A DNA stretch of 64,000 nucleotides from Streptomyces sp. NBC_01707 (GTDB taxonomy: Bacteria > Actinomycetota > Actinomycetes > Streptomycetales > Streptomycetaceae): NCBI RefSeq assembly GCF_041438805.1, contig NZ_CP109190.1, positions 5,642,001-5,706,000 on the forward strand. Reading direction: 5' to 3'. Below, in pieces: positions 36,654 to 46,329 of the stretch. Numbering within the stretch: the stretch's first letter is position 1; every line of letters starts with the position of its first letter. The notes below the pieces were generated by a model. It was not told the DNA's origin. It saw only the letters and a program-made list of their open reading frames with translations, and searched no databases. A program made the position numbers and the translations under genes.

Positions 36654-37523
36654 TCAGGACCCCGCAGGTCCCGCCGGGTGCACCGGAGGATCCGCAGGAT
36701 GCGGCGCCATGGGCAGCAGCGAGGACAGCCGCTCCTCGCACAGCTCGACCAGCCGCTCGTACCCCTCCTTGCCCATGAGCTCGGTGAGCTCGGGCCGGTA
36801 GGACACATAGACCGGCTCCCCGGCCCCGTGCGCCGACGTCGCCGACGTGCACCACCAGTGCAGATCGTGACCGCCCGGGCCCCAGCCCCGGCGGTCGTAC
36901 TCGCCGATCGAGACCTGGAGCACGCGCGTGTCGTCCGGCCGGTCGATCCAGTCGTACGTACGCCGGATCGGCAGCTGCCAGCACACGTCCGGCTTGGTCT
37001 CCAGGGGCTCCTTGCCCTCCCGGAGCGCCAGGATGTGCAGCGAACAGCCGGCTCCTGCCGCGAACCCGGGCCGGTTCTGGAAGATGCAGGACCCCTTCCA
37101 GCGGCGCGTCTGGCGTTCCCCGTCGTCGTCGACCTCGACCCAGCCCGTCTCCGTACCGACGTCATGGAACTGCCACAGCTCCGGGGTCAGCCGGGAGACA
37201 TGCTCCGCCACCCGCTTCTCGTCGTCCTCGTCCGAGAAGTGCGCGCCCAGCGTGCAGCACCCGTCGTCCGCACGGCCCGCCTGGATGCCCTGACAGCCAC
37301 TGCCGAAGATGCAGGTCCACCTGGAGGTCAGCCAGGTCAGGTCGCAGCGGAAGATCTGTTCGTCGTCCGCGGGGTCGGGGAACTCGACCCAGGCACGTGC
37401 GAAGTCGATCCCCTTCTCGTCTTCGGACCGGTCCGGCTCGTTCTCTTGCGGCTGCTGCATCTCCTGCTTCATTTTCTGCTTCTTAGTGACTTTGTCCGGC
37501 TTCGCCTTTTTCGTCTTTGGCAC
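36654..37523 (-). CDS. Conserved Cys-rich protein of unknown function
   Basis: The 289-aa protein starts with a Lys/Gln-rich, probably disordered segment (1-40) and then has eight notable cysteines at 60, 71, 77, 89, 90, 146, 160 and 181 ([37 protein letters not shown]). The spacing resembles YkgJ-type or DUF3109-type iron/zinc proteins, in which such Cys clusters bind metal. Conserved-looking tails follow: [19 protein letters not shown] and HWWCTS. GTG 37523 is the likely start, just before the divergent ppx-type gene. It converges on the BACON protein gene. I cannot name a reaction. Confidence 0.7.
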   Translation of the reverse strand: MPKTKKAKPDKVTKKQKMKQEMQQPQENEPDRSEDEKGIDFARAWVEFPDPADDEQIFRCDLTWLTSRWTCIFGSGCQGIQAGRADDGCCTLGAHFSDEDDEKRVAEHVSRLTPELWQFHDVGTETGWVEVDDDGERQTRRWKGSCIFQNRPGFAAGAGCSLHILALREGKEPLETKPDVCWQLPIRRTYDWIDRPDDTRVLQVSIGEYDRRGWGPGGHDLHWWCTSATSAHGAGEPVYVSYRPELTELMGKEGYERLVELCEERLSSLLPMAPHPADPPVHPAGPAGS

Positions 37524-37550
37524 GGGCCAAGGGTAAGTCCGCGGGAGCAG

Positions 37551-37556
37551 TAGCGT
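37551..37556 (+). promoter_or_regulatory. -10-like hexamer TAGCGT
   Basis: TAGCGT lies 7 nt before ATG 37564 of the Ppx/GppA gene, a leaderless arrangement. Confidence 0.4.
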
Positions 37557-37563
37557 GCCGGGT

Positions 37564-38511
37564 ATGAGACTCGGAGTCCTCGACGTGGGGTCGAACACGG
37601 TTCATCTGCTGGTGGTGGACGCGCACCCCGGCGCCCGCCCGCTGCCCGCGCACTCGCACAAGGCGGAGTTGCGTCTGGCCGAACTGCTGGACGCGGACGG
37701 GGCGATCGGACCCGCCGGCGTGGACCGGCTTGTCACGACGGTCGCCGATGCGCTGCAGGCGGCCGAGGACAAGGGATGTGAGGACGTGCTGCCGTTCGCC
37801 ACGTCCGCGGTGCGGGAAGCGAGCAACGCCGACCAGGTGCTGGCCCGGGTACGGGAAGAGACCGGCGTCGACCTGGCTGTCCTCACCGGTGAGGAGGAGG
37901 CGCGGCTCACCTTCCTCGCCGCCCGCCGCTGGTTCGGCTGGTCGGCCGGGAAGCTGCTGGTCCTGGACATCGGTGGCGGCTCGCTGGAGATCGGTTTCGG
38001 CATCGACGAGGAGCCGGACACCGCGGTGTCGCTGCCGCTGGGGGCCGGACGCCTCACCTCCGGCTGGCTGCCGGGCGATCCGCCGGACCCGGCGGAGGTG
38101 AAGGCGCTGCGCCGCCATGTGCGGGCACAGATCGCCCGTACGGTCGGCGAATTCAGCCGCTCCGGCCGTCCTGACCACGTCGTGGCGACCTCCAAGACGT
38201 TCAGGCAGCTCGCCAGGATCGCGGGCGCCGCGCGCTCCGCGGAGGGCCTGTACGTACAGCGGACCCTGACCCGCAAGGCGCTGGAGGAGTGGGTGCCGAA
38301 GCTGGCGGGGATGACCGCCGACCAGCGCGGGCGTCTGCCCGGGGTCTCCGAGGGGCGGGCCGCGCAGCTGCTGGCCGGGGCGCTGGTGGCCGAGGGGGCG
38401 ATGGACCTCTTCGGGGTCGAGGAGTTGGAGATCTGCCCGTGGGCGCTGCGCGAGGGAGTCATCCTGCGCCGCCTGGACCACCTCCCGACCGCGTCCGCGG
38501 CCATGAACTGA
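37564..38511 (+). CDS. Ppx/GppA-family phosphatase
   Basis: Members hydrolyse polyphosphate or the 5'-phosphate of pppGpp and belong to the ASKHA superfamily. The 315-aa sequence starts with phosphate loop 1 [20 protein letters not shown]. Further elements are [25 protein letters not shown] and phosphate loop 2 [13 protein letters not shown]. It is a short single-module form without the C-terminal HD-like domain. ATG 37564 follows a -10-like hexamer. Streptomyces usually has two such paralogues; which substrate this one prefers cannot be told from sequence. Confidence 0.9.
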   Translation: MRLGVLDVGSNTVHLLVVDAHPGARPLPAHSHKAELRLAELLDADGAIGPAGVDRLVTTVADALQAAEDKGCEDVLPFATSAVREASNADQVLARVREETGVDLAVLTGEEEARLTFLAARRWFGWSAGKLLVLDIGGGSLEIGFGIDEEPDTAVSLPLGAGRLTSGWLPGDPPDPAEVKALRRHVRAQIARTVGEFSRSGRPDHVVATSKTFRQLARIAGAARSAEGLYVQRTLTRKALEEWVPKLAGMTADQRGRLPGVSEGRAAQLLAGALVAEGAMDLFGVEELEICPWALREGVILRRLDHLPTASAAMN

Positions 38512-38589
38512 ACCACGCCCACCCACCTCACCCGGCCACCGTCCGGCGGACCGGGACGGCGCGAAGGAGCCACAGGAAGCCGCCCCGGA

Positions 38590-38715
38590 AGCCGACAGGA
38601 GCCGCGGAATCCGTCCGCGGCCGACCGGAGACAGGTCGGCGCCGACCGAAACCGTCCGGCGCCGACCGAAAGCCGCCCGCAACCGACCGGAGGCCCGGCC
38701 GAGGGCCGATCGGAA
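38590..38715 (+). repeat. Degenerate ~21-bp tandem repeats
   Basis: The unit GCCGACCGAAA or GCCGACCGGAA recurs at about 38620, 38641, 38661, 38682 and 38705, so the period is about 20-23 bp. It lies between the ppx-type and isomerase genes and has no reading frame with a plausible product. Confidence 0.55.
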
Positions 38716-38785
38716 GCACGCGGAGCCGGCCATGGCCCTGCTCACTTTCCGCCTCGGCCCCTCGGTGGCGCGTGCAGCAGCCCCG

Positions 38786-38791
38786 TACCCT
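38786..38791 (+). promoter_or_regulatory. -10-like hexamer TACCCT
   Basis: TACCCT lies 6 nt before GTG 38798 and supports that start, rather than ATG 38732, as the leaderless initiation site. Confidence 0.4.
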
Positions 38792-38797
38792 GTCTCC

Positions 38798-39625
38798 GTG
38801 GCAGAACCAGTGGTGCGCATCCCGGATGCGAAGGTCGCCCTGTCGACGGCTTCCGTCTATCCGGAGTCGACGGCGACGGCCTTCGAGATCGCCGCGCGTC
38901 TGGGCTACGACGGTGTCGAGATCATGGTCTGGACCGACCCCGTCAGCCAGGACATCGAGGCGCTGCGACGGCTCTCGGACTATCACCAGGTGCCGATCCT
39001 CGCCGTTCACGCCCCCTGCCTGCTGATCACGCAGCGGGTCTGGTCCACCGATCCATGGGTGAAGCTCCAGCGGGCCCGGGCGGCTGCGGAGAGGCTCGGG
39101 GCGTCGACGGTCGTCGTCCATCCGCCGTTCCGCTGGCAGCGGCAGTACGCGCGCGATTTCGTCACCGGTATCTGGCGCATGGCGGACGAGACGGACGTGC
39201 GGTTCGCCGTCGAGAACATGTACCCGTGGCGGTACCGGGATCGCGAGATGCTCGCGTACGCCCCCGACTGGGACGTCACCAACGACGACTACCGTCACTT
39301 CACCGTCGACCTCTCGCACACCGCGACCGCCCGTACCGACGGCATGGCCATGGTCGAGCGGATGGGCGACCGGCTCGCCCACGTCCACCTGGCCGACGGC
39401 AAGGGCTCCAACAAGGACGAGCACCTGGTGCCCGGCCGCGGCGACCAGCCCTGTGCCGAACTTCTGGAACGGCTGGCCCGTACCGGCTTCGACGGCCATG
39501 TGGTCATCGAGGTCAACACCCGCCGGGCCATGTCCGCCGCCGAACGTGAGGCCGACCTCGCGGAGGCGCTGGCCTTCACCCGGCTCCACCTGGCGTCCGC
39601 GACGGCGCAGGCGCCGCGCCCATGA
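38798..39625 (+). CDS. Sugar phosphate isomerase/epimerase (xylose isomerase-like TIM barrel)
   Basis: The 275-aa protein belongs to the AP_endonuc_2/IolE-like TIM-barrel family (PF01261). Metal-ligand regions are [11 protein letters not shown] (Glu), [11 protein letters not shown] (Asp/His), [22 protein letters not shown] and [10 protein letters not shown]. These proteins act on sugars or sugar phosphates, and the substrate here is unknown. GTG 38798 ([10 protein letters not shown]) is preferred because of the -10 hexamer 6 nt upstream; ATG 38732 would add 22 residues and has a GGAG-like site. It overlaps the downstream tetR by 4 bp, so the two form an operon. Confidence 0.85.
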   Translation: MAEPVVRIPDAKVALSTASVYPESTATAFEIAARLGYDGVEIMVWTDPVSQDIEALRRLSDYHQVPILAVHAPCLLITQRVWSTDPWVKLQRARAAAERLGASTVVVHPPFRWQRQYARDFVTGIWRMADETDVRFAVENMYPWRYRDREMLAYAPDWDVTNDDYRHFTVDLSHTATARTDGMAMVERMGDRLAHVHLADGKGSNKDEHLVPGRGDQPCAELLERLARTGFDGHVVIEVNTRRAMSAAEREADLAEALAFTRLHLASATAQAPRP

Positions 39626-40263
39626 CCACCGACGGGGGCAGCGGCCCGCACGGCCCCGCCGAACCTCCCAAACGCCGCGGCCGCCCCGCTCGTACGGCTG
39701 GAACCACCGGGCCCGGCGCCCGCGAACGCATCCTGGAGGCGGCCCGTACCGAGTTCGCCGAACGCGGCTACGACAAGACGTCGATCAGGGGCATCGCCAA
39801 GAAGGCAGCAGTCGACGCCGCGCTCGTGCACCACTACTTCGGTACGAAGGACGAGGTCTTCGCGGCGGCGATCGAGGTCTCCTTCGAACCCGCACTGGTG
39901 ATCCCGGCCGTCCTCACGGGCGGCACGGACGGCCTGGGGGAGCGGCTGGCCCGCTACTTCATCGGCGTATGGGAGAACCCCGCGACCAGAGCCCCCTTGC
40001 TGGCGATCATGCGGTCCGCGCTGACACACGAGGCGGCGGCCAAGGTGCTGCGCGGCTTCGTGCTGCGGCGGCTGCTGGAACGGGTCGCGGAGGCACTGGA
40101 CGTACCCGACCCGACGTTCCGCGCGGAGCTGGCCGCCTCGCACATGATCGGGATCGCGATGCTGCGGTACGTGATCAAGGCGGAGCCGCTGGCCTCGGCG
40201 GATCCGGAGAAGATCGTCGCGATGGTCGCACCGACGCTGCAGCGCTATCTGGCGCAGGCCTGA
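39622..40263 (+). CDS. TetR-family transcriptional regulator
   Basis: The 213-aa protein has a Pro/Arg/Gly-rich N-terminal tail (1-32) and then the Tet[44 protein letters not shown] and [11 protein letters not shown]. The C-terminal domain includes a TetR_C-type helical block ([20 protein letters not shown]) typical of the large Streptomyces subgroup. It is translationally coupled (4-bp overlap) to the isomerase gene and may control it. Ligand unknown. Confidence 0.9.
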   Translation: MTTDGGSGPHGPAEPPKRRGRPARTAGTTGPGARERILEAARTEFAERGYDKTSIRGIAKKAAVDAALVHHYFGTKDEVFAAAIEVSFEPALVIPAVLTGGTDGLGERLARYFIGVWENPATRAPLLAIMRSALTHEAAAKVLRGFVLRRLLERVAEALDVPDPTFRAELAASHMIGIAMLRYVIKAEPLASADPEKIVAMVAPTLQRYLAQA

Positions 40264-40431
40264 ACGATCTTCCGGGCATCACCGCCCAGCGCGTCCGGCG
40301 TCGAGGTGCCGGTGACAGGGCGTCCCGCTCGCACAGCGAGCACGCCATCCCGCATTCCGGACAGCGTGTCCAGATCTTGGAGCCGAGGCGTACCCTCGAA
40401 GGAGTCATATCTGTCGAAGGAGCGAGCGACG

Positions 40432-42282
40432 ATGCCCCAGCTGAGGTCCCGCACTGTCACCCACGGCCGCAACATGGCGGGCGCCCGCGCCCTTATGCGG
40501 GCCTCGGGCGTAGCGAGTGAGGACATCGGCAAGCCGATCATCGCGGTCGCCAACTCCTTCACCGAATTCGTCCCCGGCCACACCCATCTCGCACCGGTGG
40601 GCAGGATCGTCTCCGACGCCATCAAGGCCGCGGGCGCGGTGCCGCGCGAGTTCAACACCATCGCCGTCGACGACGGAATCGCGATGGGCCACGCGGGGAT
40701 GCTCTACTCGCTCCCCTCGCGCGACCTGATCGCGGACTCCGTCGAGTACATGGTCGAGGCGCACTGCGCGGACGCGCTGATCTGCATCTCCAACTGCGAC
40801 AAGATCACGCCCGGCATGCTGATGGCGGCGATGCGTCTGAACATCCCGACGGTCTTCGTCTCCGGCGGCCCGATGGAGGCCGGCCGGGCCACCCTCGTCG
40901 ACGGGACGGTCCGCAAGCTCGATCTGATCAACGCGATCAGCGACGCGGTCAACGAGAACGTCTCGGACGAGGACATCCTCCGTATCGAGGAGAACGCCTG
41001 TCCCACCTGTGGCAGTTGTTCCGGCATGTTCACCGCCAACTCGATGAACTGTCTGACCGAGGTCCTCGGCCTCTCCCTCCCCGGCAACGGCTCCGTCCTC
41101 GCCACGCACACCGCCCGTAAGGCGCTGTACGAGGAGGCCGGCCGCACCGTCGTCGAGATCACCAAGCGCTACTACGAGCAGGACGACGCGACGGTCCTGC
41201 CGCGCTCCATCGGTACCCGCGCCGCTTTCGACAACGCCATGGCGCTGGACATCGCCATGGGCGGCTCCACCAACACGATCCTGCACCTGCTCGCCGCCGC
41301 CCAGGAGGCCGAGCTGTCCTACGACCTCGACGACATCAACGAGGTCTCGCGCCGCGTCCCCTGTCTGTCGAAGGTCGCGCCCAACGTGGCCCCCGGCGGC
41401 ACGTACTACATGGAGGACGTCCACCGGGCCGGCGGCATCCCCGCCATCCTCGGCGAGCTCCACCGTGCCGGCCTGCTCAACGAGGACGTGCACTCGGTGC
41501 ACTCCGCCACCCTCGCCGAGTGGCTGAAGAACTGGGACGTGCGCGGCGGCTCTCCGTCCCCCGAAGCCGTCGAGCTGTGGCACGCGGCCCCCGGCTGCGT
41601 CCGTTCCGCGACCGCCTTCTCGCAGTCCGAGCGCTGGGAGACCCTCGACCTGGACGCGGCGGGCGGCTGCATCCGCGACCTGGAGCACGCGTACTCCAAG
41701 GACGGCGGCCTCGCGGTCCTCAAGGGGAATCTCGCCGAGGACGGCTGCGTCGTGAAGACGGCCGGCGTCGACGAGTCGATCTGGACCTTCGAGGGCCCGG
41801 CGGTCGTCTGCGAGTCGCAGGAAGAGGCCGTCGACAAGATCCTCCGCAAGGAGATCAAGGAAGGCGACGTGGTCGTCATCCGTTACGAGGGCCCGCGCGG
41901 TGGCCCCGGTATGCAGGAGATGCTCTACCCCACCTCCTTCCTCAAGGGCCGCGGCCTCGGCAAGAGCTGCGCCCTGGTGACCGACGGCCGGTTCTCCGGC
42001 GGTACGTCGGGTCTGTCGATCGGCCACGCATCGCCGGAGGCGGCATCGGGCGGCACGATCGCGCTCGTCGAGGACGGCGACCGGATCCGGATCGACATCC
42101 CGAACCGGTCGATCGAGCTCCTCGTCCCCGAGGCCGAGCTGGCCACCCGTCGAGAGGCGCTGAACGGCGTGTACGCGCCGAAGAGCCGCGAGCGCAAGGT
42201 CTCCGCGGCGCTGCGGGCGTACGCGGCGATGGCGACGAGCGCGGACCGCGGCGCGGTGCGCGACGTCTCCAAGCTCGGCTGA
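40432..42282 (+). CDS. ilvD: Dihydroxy-acid dehydratase
   Basis: IlvD converts dihydroxy-isovalerate and dihydroxy-methylvalerate to the keto acids of valine and isoleucine synthesis, and supplies precursors for pantothenate. The 616-aa sequence has Fe-S ligands Cys122 ([10 protein letters not shown]) and the [11 protein letters not shown] cluster (190-196). The first Cys position typical of [2Fe-2S] enzymes is Gly here (FVPGHTHL), as in the E. coli long type, so a [4Fe-4S] cluster is predicted. [15 protein letters not shown] and [15 protein letters not shown] are family motifs. ATG 40432 has GAAGGAGCG upstream. Confidence 0.97.
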   Translation: MPQLRSRTVTHGRNMAGARALMRASGVASEDIGKPIIAVANSFTEFVPGHTHLAPVGRIVSDAIKAAGAVPREFNTIAVDDGIAMGHAGMLYSLPSRDLIADSVEYMVEAHCADALICISNCDKITPGMLMAAMRLNIPTVFVSGGPMEAGRATLVDGTVRKLDLINAISDAVNENVSDEDILRIEENACPTCGSCSGMFTANSMNCLTEVLGLSLPGNGSVLATHTARKALYEEAGRTVVEITKRYYEQDDATVLPRSIGTRAAFDNAMALDIAMGGSTNTILHLLAAAQEAELSYDLDDINEVSRRVPCLSKVAPNVAPGGTYYMEDVHRAGGIPAILGELHRAGLLNEDVHSVHSATLAEWLKNWDVRGGSPSPEAVELWHAAPGCVRSATAFSQSERWETLDLDAAGGCIRDLEHAYSKDGGLAVLKGNLAEDGCVVKTAGVDESIWTFEGPAVVCESQEEAVDKILRKEIKEGDVVVIRYEGPRGGPGMQEMLYPTSFLKGRGLGKSCALVTDGRFSGGTSGLSIGHASPEAASGGTIALVEDGDRIRIDIPNRSIELLVPEAELATRREALNGVYAPKSRERKVSAALRAYAAMATSADRGAVRDVSKLG

Positions 42283-42307
42283 CATACGCACGCACCCGAC
42301 CTCTTTC

Positions 42308-42338
42308 GGCCCCCGGTGACCCAGCGGTCGCCGGGGCC
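42308..42338 (+). terminator. Likely terminator after ilvD
   Basis: GGCCCCCGGTGACC (42308-42321) pairs with GGTCGCCGGGGCC (42326-42338), with G-U pairs and one bulge, around a 4-nt loop. It lies 26 bp past the ilvD stop. Confidence 0.5.
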
Positions 42339-42420
42339 CGACGCACATCCATCGCGGCCCGCCCCCGCAAGGGGACAGTGCCGCCGCGGCTACCGTCGCC
42401 GCCCGGGGATAATCGACCTC

Positions 42421-42957
42421 GTGAGCGAGAACAACGAAGCACCCAGCGGCCCGGAGCCCGGATCGACCGCTCCCGGCCCGCGGCCCGAGCCCATCCGCTT
42501 CTTCGGTACGACCTGGGTCGAGCACGACGGTCGGTACGGGCTCCGCCGCGTCGGCGTCGCCCTCGGCTCCCTCGCTGCGGCCGTCGCCTCCTGCTTCGTG
42601 CTCCGCTTCGCCTACCAGGGCCTGGAGATCGCCGATGTCGGCAGCCTCGTCGGCATCCTGGTCGTCCTGATGTTCGCGGTCTGCAGCGCCGTCGCCTTCC
42701 GCAAGACCTGGGAAGGATTCAGCCACCGCCCCGCCGACCGGGCCCGTGAGGACAATCTGCGCGGTCTCAAGACGATCGGCTTCATCGGCTCGCTGCTCGC
42801 GTACTTCGTCCGCTCGTTCCTGGAGGCGCCGGGCGAGAAGCTGCGGCGTACGGAGTACGAGACGGCCGTCGCCCGGTACGCGAAGCGCCGCGCGACGAGG
42901 ACCGGGAACCCGGCGGGACGCAAGACGTCGAAGGCCAGGAAACCCCGGCGCAAGTAG
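42421..42957 (+). CDS. Small membrane protein of unknown function
   Basis: The 178-aa protein has a disordered acidic/Pro N-terminus, the motif IRFFGTTWVEHDGRYGLRRV, and then two membrane segments: about 52-70 (LGSLAAAVASCFVLRF) and about 78-98 (VGSLVGILVVLMFAVCSAVAF). A basic C-terminal tail follows (Arg/Lys-rich, KTSKARKPRRK). I recognise no catalytic site. GTG 42421 follows GATAAT by 7 nt, which suggests a leaderless start. Gene neighbours do not reveal a role. Confidence 0.75.
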   Translation: MSENNEAPSGPEPGSTAPGPRPEPIRFFGTTWVEHDGRYGLRRVGVALGSLAAAVASCFVLRFAYQGLEIADVGSLVGILVVLMFAVCSAVAFRKTWEGFSHRPADRAREDNLRGLKTIGFIGSLLAYFVRSFLEAPGEKLRRTEYETAVARYAKRRATRTGNPAGRKTSKARKPRRK

Positions 42958-42980
42958 CCCCACCGGGCGACGATGGTCCT

Positions 42981-43745
42981 GTGCCCCAGACGGATCCGCC
43001 CACCCCTCGTCCCCGCGCCCTCTCCTTCGACCGCGCCGCCGCCCAGTACGCCGCGGCCCGGCCCGGCTACCCGCCCGCCCTCTTCACCGCGATCGAAGAG
43101 ATCACCGGTCGCCCCCTGCGCGGCGCCCGCACCCTCGACATCGGGGCCGGCACCGGTATCTCCACCGGCCTCCTCCACGACCGGGGCGCCCATGTCACGG
43201 CCGTCGAGCCGGGCCCCGGCATGGCGGCGGAACTGCACCGGTCGCTCCCGGAGATCCCGATCGTGCGCGGTGACGGCAACCGCCTCCCCTTCGCCACCGC
43301 CTCGGCCGATCTGATCACGTACGCCCAGTCCTGGCACTGGACCGACCAGGCCCTCGCCACCCCCGAGGCCCTCCGCGTCCTGCGGCCGGGTGGGGCCCTT
43401 GCGCTCTGGTGGAACGTCTCCGACCATTCCGTCCCCTGGATCGCGGAGCAGGACGCCCGACTCCGCCGTTTCTTCGGCGCCGAGGAGAGCGCCCACGGTT
43501 CGCCCGTCCGCTCCCGCCACCTGCCGACCGGGCTCGGCTTCGTGCACCGCACCGTGCCCTGGAGCCGCCGGGTGCCGCTCGACACCCACCTCGCCAACCT
43601 CGGCAGCCACTCCGCGTTCCTGGTCCTCGGTGAGGAACCCACCCGCCGGTTCCTCACAGAGGAGCACGCCCGCCTCGCGGAGCTCTTCCCTGACGGCATG
43701 GTCGAGGAGAGCTACGCGGTCGATCTCAGCGTGGCGACGCGCTGA
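42981..43745 (+). CDS. Class I SAM-dependent methyltransferase
   Basis: The 254-aa protein has SAM-binding motif I TLDIGAGTGISTGLLHDRGA (about 49-68), motif II GDGNRLPFATASADLITYAQ, and post-motif III LRVLRPGGALALWW. The opening FDRAAAQYAAARPGYPPALF is typical of the Methyltransf_11-type family with an N-terminal substrate cap. The substrate is unknown. GTG 42981 starts 23 bp after the previous gene. The next gene is an ABC ATPase with its own promoter, so the methyltransferase is probably the last gene of its unit. Confidence 0.85.
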   Translation: MPQTDPPTPRPRALSFDRAAAQYAAARPGYPPALFTAIEEITGRPLRGARTLDIGAGTGISTGLLHDRGAHVTAVEPGPGMAAELHRSLPEIPIVRGDGNRLPFATASADLITYAQSWHWTDQALATPEALRVLRPGGALALWWNVSDHSVPWIAEQDARLRRFFGAEESAHGSPVRSRHLPTGLGFVHRTVPWSRRVPLDTHLANLGSHSAFLVLGEEPTRRFLTEEHARLAELFPDGMVEESYAVDLSVATR

Positions 43746-43809
43746 CCGTCGTGCCGAGACGGAGGCTCCGCCCGTCCTCGACAGCCCCGCGCCCGTATCG
43801 CCGGGTCCC

Positions 43810-43838
43810 TTGACGCGCGGGCGTCGCCGGATCAAAAT
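43810..43838 (+). promoter_or_regulatory. Promoter of the ABC exporter operon
   Basis: TTGACG (43810-43815), a 17-bp spacer and CAAAAT (43833-43838) form a good housekeeping-type promoter. ATG 43846 lies 7 nt further on, so the transcript is probably leaderless. Confidence 0.6.
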
Positions 43839-43845
43839 TCACCGC

Positions 43846-44613
43846 ATGATGAATTCTTCGGGCGCCGCCATCGAGGCCCGCGGCCTCACCGTCGTGCGAG
43901 GCGAGCGAACCGTCCTGCGCGGCCTCGACTTCACCGTCGAACCGGGCAGGATCACCGGCCTCCTCGGCCCCTCCGGCTGCGGCAAGAGCACCCTGATGCG
44001 AGCTGTGGTCGGAACCCAGGCCAAGGTCACCGGAACCCTCGACGTCCTCGGCACTCCCGCGGGCCACCCCACCCTCCGCCCGCGCATCGGGTACGTCACC
44101 CAGGCACCGTCGGTCTACACCGACCTCAGCGTCCGGCAGAACCTGGACTACTTCGCGGCCATCCTCCAGCCGGGCCGCAGCCACCGGGACGCCCGTCGGG
44201 CCACCGTCGCCCGGGCCATCGCCGATGTGGACCTGACCAGCCACGCGGACGCTCTTGCCGGCACTCTCTCCGGCGGCCAGCTCACCCGCGTCTCCCTCGC
44301 CGCCGCCCTGCTCGGCACCCCCGAACTCCTGATCCTCGATGAACCGACGGTCGGGCTCGACCCGGTACTCCGCCGCGATCTGTGGAGCCTCTTCCACAGC
44401 CTCGCCGCCGACCACGGCACCACGCTCCTCGTCTCGTCCCACGTGATGGACGAGGCCGAGCGCTGTCACCGCCTGCTCCTCATGCGTGAGGGCGAGATCC
44501 TTGCCGACGGCACCCCCGAGGCGCTGCGCACCGACGCCCGCACCGCCACCGTCGAAGAAGCCTTCCTCCACCTGGTCGACGAGGCCGCCACCCGTCAGGA
44601 GAACGCACGATGA
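43846..44613 (+). CDS. ABC transporter ATP-binding protein (ABC-2 type exporter)
   Basis: The 255-aa ATPase has Walker A GPSGCGKST, Q-loop IGYVTQAPSVYTDLSV, signature LSGGQLTRVSLA, Walker B LLILDEPTVGLDP and switch His in LLVSSHVMDEAERC. It resembles DrrA-type exporters of drugs or lipids. MM start codons are at 43846 and 43849. The permease gene follows with a 4-bp overlap. The TTGACG promoter is directly upstream, so the pair makes its own unit. Confidence 0.92.
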   Translation: MMNSSGAAIEARGLTVVRGERTVLRGLDFTVEPGRITGLLGPSGCGKSTLMRAVVGTQAKVTGTLDVLGTPAGHPTLRPRIGYVTQAPSVYTDLSVRQNLDYFAAILQPGRSHRDARRATVARAIADVDLTSHADALAGTLSGGQLTRVSLAAALLGTPELLILDEPTVGLDPVLRRDLWSLFHSLAADHGTTLLVSSHVMDEAERCHRLLLMREGEILADGTPEALRTDARTATVEEAFLHLVDEAATRQENAR

Positions 44614-45440
44614 GCTCGACGAACGCGCCGCAGCAAGCCGCCGCCACCCCGCAGGCAGCCGCCGCCGGCCCCCACCCCCACGCGCAGTCCCGGCCCCAGG
44701 CCCTCAGCCCCGCCCGCACCCTCGCCACCGCCGCCCGCGTCCTGCGCCAGCTGACCCACGACCCGCGTACCGTCGCGCTGCTGCTCCTCATCCCGGTCCT
44801 GATGATCACGCTGCTGCGGTACGTCTTCGACGGCAGCCCGCGCACCTTCGACGCGATCGGTGCCTCGCTGCTCGGCATCTTCCCGCTGATCACGATGTTC
44901 CTGGTGACGTCGATCGCCACCCTCCGCGAACGCACCTCGGGCACCTTGGAACGCCTCCTCGCCATGCCGCTGGGCAAGGGCGATCTGATCGCCGGTTACG
45001 CCCTCGCGTTCGGCGCCGTCGCGATCCTCCAGTCCCTCCTGGCCACCGCGCTCTCGATCTGGGTGCTCGGCCTCGACGTGATCGGCTCCCCCTGGCTGCT
45101 GCTCCTCGTCGCCCTGCTCGACGCCCTGCTCGGCACCGCACTCGGCCTGTTCGTCTCCGCCTTCGCCGCATCCGAGTTCCAGGCCGTCCAGTTCATGCCG
45201 GCCGTGATCTTCCCGCAGCTCCTGTTGTGCGGCCTGTTCATCGCACGCGACCAGATGGCGCCCGTCCTCGAAGCCATCTCGACCGTCCTGCCCATGTCCT
45301 ACGCGGTCGACGGCATGAACGAAGTCCTCCACCACACCGACGTCACCGGCAACTTCGTCCGTGACGTCCTGGTCGTGGCGGGCTGCGCCCTCCTCGTCCT
45401 CACCCTCGGCGCAGCCACCCTCCGCCGCCGCACCGCCTGA
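44610..45440 (+). CDS. ABC-2 type transporter permease
   Basis: The 276-aa membrane protein has about six hydrophobic segments, for example VALLLLIPVLMITLLRYVF and LLLLVALLDALLGTALGLFV. The first ~28 residues are Ala/Gln/Pro-rich and cytoplasmic. LRERTSGTLERLLAMPL is the conserved ABC-2 coupling motif, seen in DrrB-type permeases. Start overlaps the ATPase stop by 4 bp (ATGA). The pair is predicted to export a hydrophobic compound or lipid; the substrate cannot be inferred. Confidence 0.92.
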   Translation: MSSTNAPQQAAATPQAAAAGPHPHAQSRPQALSPARTLATAARVLRQLTHDPRTVALLLLIPVLMITLLRYVFDGSPRTFDAIGASLLGIFPLITMFLVTSIATLRERTSGTLERLLAMPLGKGDLIAGYALAFGAVAILQSLLATALSIWVLGLDVIGSPWLLLLVALLDALLGTALGLFVSAFAASEFQAVQFMPAVIFPQLLLCGLFIARDQMAPVLEAISTVLPMSYAVDGMNEVLHHTDVTGNFVRDVLVVAGCALLVLTLGAATLRRRTA

Positions 45441-45516
45441 TGTCCCGGTGCGAGGATGGCGGCGACGACGTACCACCAGAACCGCGTACCACCGCACCGT
45501 CCGGAGGGTGAACCGC

Positions 45517-46326
45517 ATGACCCAGACAGTCGCAGTCCTTGGCACCGGCAAGATCGGCGAGGCCCTGCTCAGCGGCATGATCCGGGCGGGCTGGCGCCCC
45601 GCCGACCTGCTGGTCACCGCGCGCCGCTCCGAGCGTGCCGAGGAACTCCGCACCCGCTACGGCGTCGAGTCCGTCACCAACGCCGAGGCCGCCAAGCGCG
45701 CCGACATCCTCATCCTCGCGGTCAAGCCCCAGGACATGGGCCGGCTCCTCGAGGAGCTCTCCCCTCACATCACCACCGAACGCCTGGTCATCAGCGCTGC
45801 CGCCGGCATCACGACCGGTTTCATCGAGGACCGCCTCGCCGCGAGGACTCCGGTCGTACGTGTCATGCCGAACACCCCCGTCCTCGTGGACGAAGGAATG
45901 TCCGTCATCTCCGCGGGCAGTCACGCCACCACCGACCACCTCGCGGCCGCCGAGGCGATCTTCGGCGGAGTCGGCAAGACCCTTCGTGTCCCCGAGTCCC
46001 AGCAGGACGCGGCGACCGCGCTCTCCGGGTCGGGACCCGCGTACTTCTACTTCCTTGTCGAGGCGATGACCGACGCGGGCATTCTGCTCGGTCTGCCGCG
46101 TGCCCAGGCCCACGACCTGATCGTGCAGGCCGCCATCGGCGCCGCGGTGATGCTCCGCGACAGCGGCGAACACCCGGTCAAGCTCCGCGAAGCCGTCACC
46201 AGCCCGGCAGGCACCACCATCAGCGCCATCCGCGAGCTGGAGAACCACGGCGTACGGGCCGCCCTGATCGCCGCCCTCGAAGCGGCCCGCGACCGGAGTC
46301 GCGAGCTGGCCTCGGGCAACGGCTGA
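45517..46326 (+). CDS. proC: Pyrroline-5-carboxylate reductase
   Basis: ProC reduces pyrroline-5-carboxylate to proline with NAD(P)H. The 269-aa sequence has the Rossmann motif VAVLGTGKIGEALLSGMIRA, ADILILAVKPQDM, VVRVMPNTPVLVDEGMSVIS, and the C-terminal family signature around SPAGTTISAIRELENHGVRA. ATG 45517 has CGGAGGGTGAACC just upstream. It runs into the cysteine hydrolase gene on the opposite strand with only 3 bp between stops. Confidence 0.95.
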   Translation: MTQTVAVLGTGKIGEALLSGMIRAGWRPADLLVTARRSERAEELRTRYGVESVTNAEAAKRADILILAVKPQDMGRLLEELSPHITTERLVISAAAGITTGFIEDRLAARTPVVRVMPNTPVLVDEGMSVISAGSHATTDHLAAAEAIFGGVGKTLRVPESQQDAATALSGSGPAYFYFLVEAMTDAGILLGLPRAQAHDLIVQAAIGAAVMLRDSGEHPVKLREAVTSPAGTTISAIRELENHGVRAALIAALEAARDRSRELASGNG

Positions 46327-46329
46327 CCC

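Noticed and set aside
40405..42963. 852-codon minus-strand frame opposite ilvD and its neighbour
   Set aside because: It spans two plus-strand genes with clear families and has no domain of its own. It is a mirror of GC3-rich codons.
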